A stretch of DNA of 5,184 nucleotides from Peptococcaceae bacterium UBA5356. GTDB lineage: Bacteria; Bacillota; Peptococcia; DRI-13; DTU073. Below are positions 1-5,184 of this stretch, one piece after another. The translations under genes were made by a program, and so were the position numbers. The DNA is taken from NCBI GenBank assembly GCA_002407935.1, contig DHPU01000077.1, positions 1 to 5,184 on the forward strand, in the 5' to 3' direction. Within the stretch, counting starts at the first letter, position 1. Each line of letters opens with the position of its first letter. The notes beneath the pieces are model-generated. The model had not been told where the DNA came from. It saw only the letters and a program-made list of their open reading frames with translations, and searched no databases.

Positions 1-1
1 C

Positions 2-604
2 GGGAAAGATGCGAAACAATTAGTGCAACAATATTCCGATGAATACATTAGAAACAACTATTTGCATGCGGACCCGGTTAATACTGCTTCGGGAGCCCAT
101 GTCATCACCCTTCCCATCTTCAAAGTAAATGGCGCATATTCCTACGATTTTAATCTGCGGTATAATTTTCTGCTCACTGATGAAGGTCCCTTAGGTAACG
201 GTTGGAGCCATGATTTCGGAGCAAGACTGGAGATTATTACCGACCGTAGCATTAATGTCCATTGGAATACCAACAACTATAATCGGTTCTTCTCTACGGA
301 TGGCGTAAATTTCTCTTCATATGATACTAAAGGGAATCTGCTCACTAATCAAGATGCCCGCGGTTACACCACCACGTATACTTATGATGAGCGCGGCAAT
401 CTTTTGACGGTAAAAGATGCTTTAGGGCAGATTACCCGGATGACTTATGATGCCAGGAATAATTTAAAAACGATTGAAAATGCCCTAGGTAAGATTACAA
501 CATGCGCCTATGACAGTGACAATCGGCTGCTCTCCCTGACTGATCCGCAGGGACAGGCAACAACCTTTACTTATGATCAGAATGGTCTATTGCTTCTGAA
601 TTAG
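2..604 (+). CDS. Rhs/YD-repeat protein, 3' part only, apparently shortened
   Basis: This is the C-terminal part of an Rhs (YD-repeat) protein. The frame is open to the left edge (GKDAKQL precedes the GTG at 23), so the true start probably lies upstream and the GTG is unlikely to be the initiator. Counting from that GTG, residues 17-70 resemble the head region of Firmicutes wall-associated Rhs proteins: DPVNTASGAHV, then GPLGNGWSHDFGARLE. Five YD motifs follow at residues 100, 121, 142, 163 and 184, and the protein ends nine residues after the last. Known Rhs proteins form a large beta-shell that encloses a variable C-terminal toxin. Here the head is separated from the repeats by only about 30 residues, there are very few repeats, and there is no RHS core motif or toxin. 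I infer an internally deleted remnant or silent cassette. Family assignment is fairly sure; function is not. No immunity gene follows. Confidence 0.75.
   Translation, partial: GKDAKQLVQQYSDEYIRNNYLHADPVNTASGAHVITLPIFKVNGAYSYDFNLRYNFLLTDEGPLGNGWSHDFGARLEIITDRSINVHWNTNNYNRFFSTDGVNFSSYDTKGNLLTNQDARGYTTTYTYDERGNLLTVKDALGQITRMTYDARNNLKTIENALGKITTCAYDSDNRLLSLTDPQGQATTFTYDQNGLLLLN
320..604 (+). repeat. Tandem YD repeats, 63-bp period
   Basis: Five in-frame repeats begin at TAT-GAT codons at 320, 383, 446, 509 and 572, so the unit is exactly 63 bp (21 residues). The last copy is cut short by the TAG at 602-604. The unit reads roughly YD..GNLL...DA.G..T..T, the usual YD consensus. The DNA copies are diverged from each other, so this is an old protein repeat and not a recent tandem duplication. 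Confidence 0.85.
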
Positions 605-694
605 GGGGTAGGAACTATCCGAAAAATAAAGGAAATATTCACTTATTCCTGGGAAGAATATAGTCAAAACGAGGGGTTAAAAAAATTTTAATGC
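605..694. other. Intergenic spacer with no identifiable element
   Basis: This spacer between the Rhs stop and the serine-operon promoter is AT-rich. It contains a weak bulged hairpin (AGGAAATA at 630-637 against TATTCCT at 644-650) without a following T-run, so I do not call a terminator. The Rhs frame stays open beyond the TAG for 28 more codons, to a TAA at 689-691, but the resulting peptide has no recognisable YD content. Confidence 0.5.
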
Positions 695-723
695 TTGCAA
701 TATTTTCTTTTCTGTCGTAAAAT
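695..723 (+). promoter_or_regulatory. Sigma-A-type promoter of the serine operon
   Basis: A -35 box TTGCAA (695-700) is followed by a 17-nt spacer and a -10 box TAAAAT (718-723), each close to consensus and at the optimal distance. Transcription would start near 730, about a dozen bases before the first strand of T-box Stem I. That placement is what a T-box leader needs. It is the only good promoter seen ahead of the three genes. Confidence 0.75.
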
Positions 724-823
724 GAGAATTAAATTAAAAGGTTGCTGTGTTGAAAGGGAAAAGTAGGCAAGGCTAGTCTGCATAGAGAGCCGGTGGTTGG
801 TGCAAACCGGTGAGACAACTGCC

Positions 824-831
824 GAATTCCG
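824..831 (+). promoter_or_regulatory. T-box specifier loop, UCC serine codon
   Basis: The 3' side of the specifier loop reads GAAUUCCG. After the GAA of the S-turn and one base, the triplet at 828-830 is UCC, a serine codon, followed by a purine as is usual for specifiers. It would pair with the GGA anticodon of tRNA(Ser). Shifted readings (UUC Phe at 827-829, CCG Pro at 829-831) are possible on paper. The serine reading agrees with the downstream genes and with the C at 916, which matches the G73 discriminator base of tRNA(Ser). Confidence 0.8.
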
Positions 832-904
832 CCCCGGAGCAGAAGGCGAAGAGCCTTGCGGTCATGTCCGTTATGCATGAGGAATGAAGTGGGTTGTAAA
901 AACC

Positions 905-943
905 AATTGGGGTGGCAACACGGGAGTAAGCTCTCGTCCCTAA
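905..943 (+). promoter_or_regulatory. T-box sequence and antiterminator
   Basis: Positions 905-922 match the consensus AANNNGGGUGGNACCGCG apart from A918 and A920. The antiterminator folds as a lower helix UUGGGG (907-912) with CCCUAA (938-943), a 7-nt bulge UGGCAAC (913-919), and an upper helix ACGGGAG (920-926) with CUCUCGU (931-937) closed by a UAAG loop. The UGGC at 913-916 pairs with the 3' GCCA of an uncharged tRNA carrying G73, as tRNA(Ser) does. The 3' strand, 931-943, is also part of the terminator stem, so the two structures exclude each other. Confidence 0.9.
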
Positions 944-986
944 CCTGGCGCTAAACAGGTTAGGGACGAGAGTTTAATTTTTTATT
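931..986 (+). terminator. Rho-independent terminator of the T-box leader
   Basis: Arms CTCTCGTCCCTAACCTG (931-947) and CAGGTTAGGGACGAGAG (956-972) are perfect 17-bp complements around an 8-nt loop. They are followed by TTTAATTTTTTATT. This is the default OFF structure of the riboswitch: with charged tRNA(Ser) abundant, transcription should stop here, before the first gene at 1027. Confidence 0.95.
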
Positions 987-1026
987 ATTACTTTTTTACA
1001 TTAATATTGTACAGGGGGCAGAAAAA

Positions 1027-2187
1027 ATGTATGAAAAACAATGTTTAATGATTCCGGGGCCGACGAATATCCCTCCCAGAATTTTGCGTACGCTAGGGGC
1101 ACCGGCTGTAGGACATCGTACACCGGCTTTTAATGACTTGATTAAGGATGTGTCCGCACGTTTGCAGACGATTTATCAAACGACCAATGAGGTTTTGCTG
1201 TTAACCGCTTCCGGCACAGGAGCCATGGAAGCAGCAGTGGCTAATTTCGTTAATGCCGGGGATAAAGTGCTGGTCATGGAGAACGGTAATTTTGGTGAAC
1301 GTTGGGGCAAAATCGCCGGCCGTTATGGGGCTGAGGTAGAAGTCATTTCCGGGCCATGGGGAGAACAGGCCAGTCCTCAAGTTTTGCGGGAACGGATGAA
1401 AAAGGATATACAGCAAGAAATTAAGGCGGTTTTTGTTACGCACAATGAAACCTCCACCGGTATTTTAAATGATATTAAGGCGTTAAGAGACGCAATGCAG
1501 GATCATCCGGCTCTCTTTATTGTGGATGCAATTAGTGGAATGGCGGTATCTCCTTTGCCGGTAGATGAATGGCAACTTGATGTGGTAGTCAGCGGTTCGC
1601 AAAAGGCGTATATGCTTCCTCCCGGGCTGGCGTTTATCAGTGTTAGCCCAAAGGCTTGGGCGGTAAGCGACCAGGTTACCGGTCCCCGGTTTTATTTTGA
1701 TTTACGGGCTGCCCGCAAGTCTTTGCTGGAAAAAAGCACAACGCCTTATACTCCTGCCACCAGCCTGATCGTGGCTTTGCAGGAAACCTTGCAAATTATG
1801 CAGGAGGAAGGGTTGGAGAACATTTATGAGCGTCATGCTTTTTATAAGAAGCTGGTCAGAACCGCAATTAAAGCCTTGGGGCTGGAACCCTTGACCAGTG
1901 ATGAAGCGGGGTCATGGGCAGTGACGGCCGTAAAAAGACCCGACGAAATTGATGTTAAAAAGATCACAAAATTAATGCGTGATAAGCATAATGTCTTAAT
2001 TGCCGGAGGACAAGGCCAATTACAGACAGAGATTTTCCGCATCGGGCATTTGGGCTATGTTCATGTTAATGATATTATCATGACAATTGCTGCCCTGGAA
2101 AGAACCTTAAAAGAATTAGGCATGGATATTCAATTAGGACAGGGCGTAGCCGCCGTGCAGGAGTTATTAGTCCAAGCGGGCAAATAA
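1027..2187 (+). CDS. Class V PLP aminotransferase, probable serine-pathway transaminase
   Basis: This is a cytoplasmic pyridoxal-phosphate enzyme of 386 residues, the normal length for the alanine-glyoxylate/serine-pyruvate aminotransferase branch of class V. The PLP lysine is K193 in SGSQKAYMLPPG. The cofactor-ring aspartate is D167 in VDAISG, ASGTGAMEA (61-69) is the phosphate-binding turn, and F89 takes the place of the ring-stacking aromatic of human AGT. R338 in FRIGHLG is the expected substrate-carboxylate arginine. ATG at 1027 has AGGGGG (1013-1018) eight bases upstream and the N-terminus MYEKQCLMIPGPTNIP is typical. It is the first gene after the serine T-box and sits 54 nt before serA. 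I infer that it makes O-phosphoserine from 3-phosphohydroxypyruvate in place of SerC, or interconverts serine/glycine with pyruvate or glyoxylate. Sequence alone does not settle the substrate. Confidence 0.93.
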   Translation: MYEKQCLMIPGPTNIPPRILRTLGAPAVGHRTPAFNDLIKDVSARLQTIYQTTNEVLLLTASGTGAMEAAVANFVNAGDKVLVMENGNFGERWGKIAGRYGAEVEVISGPWGEQASPQVLRERMKKDIQQEIKAVFVTHNETSTGILNDIKALRDAMQDHPALFIVDAISGMAVSPLPVDEWQLDVVVSGSQKAYMLPPGLAFISVSPKAWAVSDQVTGPRFYFDLRAARKSLLEKSTTPYTPATSLIVALQETLQIMQEEGLENIYERHAFYKKLVRTAIKALGLEPLTSDEAGSWAVTAVKRPDEIDVKKITKLMRDKHNVLIAGGQGQLQTEIFRIGHLGYVHVNDIIMTIAALERTLKELGMDIQLGQGVAAVQELLVQAGK

Positions 2188-2220
2188 GAATAAGGGAAAA
2201 AGAAGATTACAAAGGGAATC

Positions 2221-2244
2221 AGGGAGAGGAGAGAACTTAAATTG
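2221..2244 (+). promoter_or_regulatory. Ribosome binding site and TTG start of serA
   Basis: A purine-rich run AGGGAGAGGAGAG (2221-2233) lies ahead of TTG at 2242. Its AGGAG core (2227-2231) sits 10 nt from the start codon. No ATG or GTG lies between this site and the conserved KVLVCDKIS N-terminus, which fixes TTG as the start. Confidence 0.8.
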
Positions 2245-3825
2245 AAAGTACTTGTTTGTGATAAGATTTCGGAAAAAGGGCTGGAGGTATTTAAGCAATA
2301 TCCCGAGATTGAAGTTGATGTAAAATTAAAGCTTTCGGAAGAGGAAATTTGTGCAATTGTGGCACAATATCAGGCGATTGTGGTACGCAGTGATACGAAA
2401 ATTACCGCCAAAATCCTGGAGAAAGCGGAGCAATTGAAGGTGGTGGGCAGAGCCGGGGTAGGTATTGATAATATTGATGTGTCAACGGCTACCCAAAAGG
2501 GGGTTGTGGTAGTTAATACCCCTGATGGAAATACGATTGCCGCTGCTGAACATACGATGGCGATGATGATGGCTTTAGCCCGTCATATTCCTCAGGCTGA
2601 TTCTTCGCTGCGGCAGGGACAGTGGAATCGTGCCCAGTTTGTGGGGGTAGAGTTAAGAAATAAAAAGCTGGGGATTATTGGTTACGGAAAAATCGGTTCA
2701 GAGGTAGGCAAGAGGAGCAAGGCTTTTGGGATGAATATTTTAGTTTATGATCCCTTTGTCACACAAGAAGTAGCGAAAAAAGCCGGGGTAAAATCAGTCT
2801 CTCTCGATATTTTATTAAAGGAAAGTGATTTTATTACGGTGCATATGCCTTTGACTTCCGAAACAAAGCATATGATTTGTGCTGAGCAGTTTGCCAAGAT
2901 GAAGGACGGCGTGCGCGTTTTAAACGTGGCGCGCGGCGGAATCATTGATGAAGCAGCGTTATATGATGCGGTGGTAAGTAAAAAGGTGGCGGGAGCAGCT
3001 TTAGATGTATATGAAAATGAGCCGCAGACCCAAAGCCCGTTATTTACTTTGTCTGAAGTGATTGTCACTCCTCATTTAGGGGCTTCCACTAAGGAGGCCC
3101 AAGTCAATGTGGCTGTTGATGTGGCACAGGAAATTGCCAGTATTTTGCAGGGAGAACCGGTGTTAAATGCCGTGAATATTCCGTTTGTTAAATCGGAGCA
3201 CGCTGCACTTATTCAACCATATCTGGAACTTACCGAGAAATTAGGCAAATTGGCCGGCGTTTTTGCGGAAGGACCGATTGATGCTATTGAAATTAAATAT
3301 CTGGGGGAAATTGCGGAGTTGGAATTTGGGACACTTACCAATACTCTCTTAAAGGGTTTGCTGAGACCTTTTCTGCATGATGCGGTGAACTATGTTAATG
3401 CTCCTTTAGTGGCCAAAAGTAAAGGGATTAAGGTCAATGAAATTAAAAGCTCCCAAACAGAGGATTATACCAATCAGATCTGTGTTACCATCAAAGGGAA
3501 TGGGCATTGGGAACATTCTATTGCCGGGACGGTTTTTAAGAAAAATGAGCTGCGCATCCTGAGTATTGATAAATATTCGCTGGATATTCAACCTACCGGA
3601 CATAATATTATTATTACGCATAATGACCGACCGAAGATGGTGGGACAGATCGGCATGATCCTAGGCGATTACGGAATTAATATTGCCGGGATGCAGTTGG
3701 ATAGGGCGGAGGTTGGCGGGGGTGCCATGATGATTTTGACGGTTGATCAGGAGGCCGGAAATGAGGTTATGGCTAAAATTCGAGAGATTACGGGGATTAA
3801 GACTGCCAACTATGTAGCATTTTAA
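2242..3825 (+). CDS. serA: D-3-phosphoglycerate dehydrogenase, long ASB+ACT form
   Basis: SerA oxidises 3-phosphoglycerate to 3-phosphohydroxypyruvate with NAD+, the first committed step of serine synthesis in the cytoplasm. At 527 residues it matches the long type I enzyme, such as that of Mycobacterium tuberculosis. The substrate-binding half holds VVRSDTK (47-53) and GRAGVGIDNID (69-79). The Rossmann fold has GYGKIG (147-152) with D170 as the NAD-selecting acid. The catalytic triad is R231 (VARGGIID), E260 (DVYENEP) and H278 (TPHLGAST). About 316-440 is the allosteric substrate-binding (ASB) domain and 454-527 the ACT domain, where D462 and N480 are candidate serine contacts. Feedback inhibition by L-serine is therefore likely, on top of T-box control. 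It starts with TTG, 54 nt after the aminotransferase. No frameshift or missing catalytic residue is seen. Confidence 0.97.
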   Translation: MKVLVCDKISEKGLEVFKQYPEIEVDVKLKLSEEEICAIVAQYQAIVVRSDTKITAKILEKAEQLKVVGRAGVGIDNIDVSTATQKGVVVVNTPDGNTIAAAEHTMAMMMALARHIPQADSSLRQGQWNRAQFVGVELRNKKLGIIGYGKIGSEVGKRSKAFGMNILVYDPFVTQEVAKKAGVKSVSLDILLKESDFITVHMPLTSETKHMICAEQFAKMKDGVRVLNVARGGIIDEAALYDAVVSKKVAGAALDVYENEPQTQSPLFTLSEVIVTPHLGASTKEAQVNVAVDVAQEIASILQGEPVLNAVNIPFVKSEHAALIQPYLELTEKLGKLAGVFAEGPIDAIEIKYLGEIAELEFGTLTNTLLKGLLRPFLHDAVNYVNAPLVAKSKGIKVNEIKSSQTEDYTNQICVTIKGNGHWEHSIAGTVFKKNELRILSIDKYSLDIQPTGHNIIITHNDRPKMVGQIGMILGDYGINIAGMQLDRAEVGGGAMMILTVDQEAGNEVMAKIREITGIKTANYVAF

Positions 3826-3881
3826 GAAGATGAATCAGGCGTTTTACGGCATAGGCATTATAAGGGAAGGAGGAGCTGGCA

Positions 3882-5183
3882 ATGTTAGATCTAAAATTTG
3901 TACGAAACAATCCGGAATTAGTAAAAGAAGGATTAATCAAAAGAAATAGCAGCACAGAGTTGATTGATAAATTTTTGGAAGTAGATGAAGTTCGCCGACA
4001 GAAGCTTGTTAAAGTAGAGCAAAAGAAAAACAGGCGTAATACTGTTTCTGAAGAAATCGGGCGTTTAAAAAAGGCGGGGCAAGATGCGGAAGAACTGGTA
4101 TTAGAGATGAGGGAGACTTCCCAGCAAATTAAAGAGCTTGATGAGGAAGTCAGGGGGATTGAAGGTGAATTAGCCGATATATTATTGGCGATTCCTAATC
4201 TCCCTCATGCTTCTGTACCGGTGGGACCTGATGGGAGTGCTAATCGCAAAGAACGTCAATGGGGCACCCCGAGAGAATTTACTTTTAAACCACAGGCCCA
4301 TTGGGATTTGGGTGAACAATTAGATATTCTCGATTTTGAACGGGCGGCAAAGGTTACAGGGGCAAGGTTTACCTTTTATAAGGGCTGGGGTGCACGACTG
4401 GAAAGAGCTTTGCTTAATTTTATGCTGGATATTCATACGAGTGAGCATGGCTATGTGGAATTAATTCCGCCTTTTATGGTAAACAGGGACAGCATGACCG
4501 GAACCGGACAGTTGCCTAAGTTTGCCGAGGATATGTTTCATTTGGAAAATATCGATTATTTTCTGATTCCTACGGCCGAAGTGCCGGTAACGAATCTTTA
4601 TCGCGGGGAAATTATTCCGGAGGAGCAACTTCCGCTTTATCATGTGGCGTATTCGCCTTGTTTCAGGGCGGAGGCGGGAGCACATGGGCGGGATACCAGA
4701 GGCTTAATTCGTCAACATCAGTTTAATAAGGTAGAAATGGTTAAGTTCAGCCATCCGGCTGTTTCTTATGAAGAATTAGAAAAGCTGACGGCTAATGCGG
4801 AAAGAATCTTGCAGCTGCTGGAGCTGCCTTATCGGGTAATGTGCCTTAGCTCAGGAGATATAGGGTTTTCGTCAGCCAAGACGTATGATTTAGAGGTATG
4901 GCTGCCTAGTTTTAAGTTATACCGGGAAATCTCTTCCTGCAGTAATTTCGAGGATTTTCAGGCCCGTCGCGCCAATATTCGGTTCCGTCCTACGGGGGGT
5001 GGTAAGCCCGAATTTGTGCATACGTTGAACGGATCGGGGTTAGCACTTGGCAGGACTACTGCCGCGATTTTGGAAAATTACCAAGAGGAAGATGGCAGTA
5101 TCACGATACCTAAAATACTGCGGCCGTATATGGGTGGACAAGAACGGATTGAGCAGATTGTGCCGCAAGGGAAAAAAGCCTGA
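3882..5183 (+). CDS. serS: Seryl-tRNA synthetase
   Basis: SerS activates serine with ATP and attaches it to tRNA(Ser); it also charges tRNA(Sec) where that exists. It is a class II synthetase of 433 residues, a normal bacterial length. The N-terminal MLDLKFVRNNPELV leads into a charged helical hairpin at about 30-100, the coiled-coil arm that grips the long variable arm of tRNA(Ser). Motif 1 is around 189-201 (GYVELIPPFMVN). TAE (231-233) is the serine-binding loop. Motif 2 is FRAEAG through RGLIRQHQF (261-281), with R262 and E264, and motif 3 is LNGSGLALGRTTAAILENYQ (382-401), with R391. ATG at 3882 has AAGGAGG (3867-3873) upstream, an excellent site. It lies 56 nt after serA and shares its T-box. 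The gene is complete; only one base remains after the TGA, so any operon terminator is outside the window. Confidence 0.98.
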   Translation: MLDLKFVRNNPELVKEGLIKRNSSTELIDKFLEVDEVRRQKLVKVEQKKNRRNTVSEEIGRLKKAGQDAEELVLEMRETSQQIKELDEEVRGIEGELADILLAIPNLPHASVPVGPDGSANRKERQWGTPREFTFKPQAHWDLGEQLDILDFERAAKVTGARFTFYKGWGARLERALLNFMLDIHTSEHGYVELIPPFMVNRDSMTGTGQLPKFAEDMFHLENIDYFLIPTAEVPVTNLYRGEIIPEEQLPLYHVAYSPCFRAEAGAHGRDTRGLIRQHQFNKVEMVKFSHPAVSYEELEKLTANAERILQLLELPYRVMCLSSGDIGFSSAKTYDLEVWLPSFKLYREISSCSNFEDFQARRANIRFRPTGGGKPEFVHTLNGSGLALGRTTAAILENYQEEDGSITIPKILRPYMGGQERIEQIVPQGKKA

Positions 5184-5184
5184 G

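Larger units (their letters stand above)
742..986 (+). promoter_or_regulatory. T-box riboswitch leader, tRNA(Ser)-responsive
   Basis: This leader RNA senses the charging state of a tRNA and decides whether transcription continues into the aminotransferase-serA-serS genes. Stem I can be traced as UUGCU (742-746) with AGCAG (838-842), GGG (756-758) with CCC (832-834), GGCA (766-769) with UGCC (820-823), GUCU (776-779) with AGAC (813-816), and a distal helix CCGGU (790-794) with ACCGG (806-810). The AGAGAG (784-789) and GGUGCAA elements beside the distal helix are typical of the loops that contact the tRNA elbow. AGUA (762-765) opposite GAA (824-826) fits the S-turn of the specifier loop. Small hairpins follow at 843-857, 862-880 and 892-904, covering the Stem II/III region. 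The T-box sequence and terminator come last. Uncharged tRNA(Ser) should stabilise the antiterminator and turn the operon on. Confidence 0.93.

Noticed and set aside
320..604. 63-bp tandem repeats as a CRISPR array or a minisatellite
   Set aside because: The repeats are diverged at the DNA level, stay in frame and encode YD motifs, so they are protein repeats.
630..650. Bulged inverted repeat after the Rhs gene as a terminator
   Set aside because: The stem is short and bulged (AGGAAATA against TATTCCT) and no T-run follows; the next bases are GGGAAGAATA.
605..691. In-frame extension of the Rhs gene past its TAG stop, suggesting readthrough or a recent nonsense mutation
   Set aside because: The 28 extra codons encode nothing like YD repeats, and an open run of this length is expected by chance fairly often.
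903..910. CCAATTGG palindrome as an operator
   Set aside because: It is short and lies within the T-box leader, where its bases are already used by the Stem III and antiterminator helices.
1201..1443. Minus-strand open frame inside the aminotransferase gene
   Set aside because: It is fully antisense to a well-supported gene, has no ribosome binding site of note and no recognisable product. The same applies to minus-strand frames at 1842-2042, 2745-3068, 3406-3621 and 4461-4685.
3826..3881. A separate leader or promoter for serS in the serA-serS gap
   Set aside because: The 56-nt gap is too short for a T-box and shows no convincing -35/-10 pair or hairpin, only the strong ribosome binding site.

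Overview
The window looks like a stretch of a Gram-positive Firmicutes (Clostridia) chromosome. The reasons are strong purine-rich Shine-Dalgarno sites (AAGGAGG before serS), a TTG start on serA, a tRNA-sensing T-box leader with a classic intrinsic terminator, and the gene order itself. Placement near Desulfitobacterium, Dehalobacter or other Peptococcales is plausible but is inference from gene content and style, not demonstrated.

Layout, all on the + strand. Positions 2-604 hold the 3' end of an Rhs/YD-repeat surface protein. It has a recognisable Rhs head region joined directly to five YD motifs spaced exactly 21 residues apart, then stops without any C-terminal effector domain; it looks shortened or decayed. 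Positions 605-694 hold nothing I can name. A sigma-A-type promoter (TTGCAA-17-TAAAAT, 695-723) then drives a T-box riboswitch leader (about 742-986) with a readable Stem I, a UCC serine specifier, an antiterminator and a perfect 17-bp terminator.

Three genes follow with 54- and 56-nt gaps and no visible internal terminator: a class V PLP aminotransferase (1027-2187), serA encoding D-3-phosphoglycerate dehydrogenase of the long ASB+ACT type (2242-3825), and serS encoding seryl-tRNA synthetase (3882-5183). Read together this is a serine supply-and-charging operon. SerA oxidises 3-phosphoglycerate, and the aminotransferase probably supplies the amination step in place of a classical SerC. SerS loads serine on tRNA(Ser), and uncharged tRNA(Ser) switches the set on through the T-box. 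No phosphoserine phosphatase gene is present in the window.

I did not find a wholly new system. The points most worth a second look are the serine T-box controlling biosynthesis and charging together, the non-SerC aminotransferase in the pathway, and the truncated Rhs gene.
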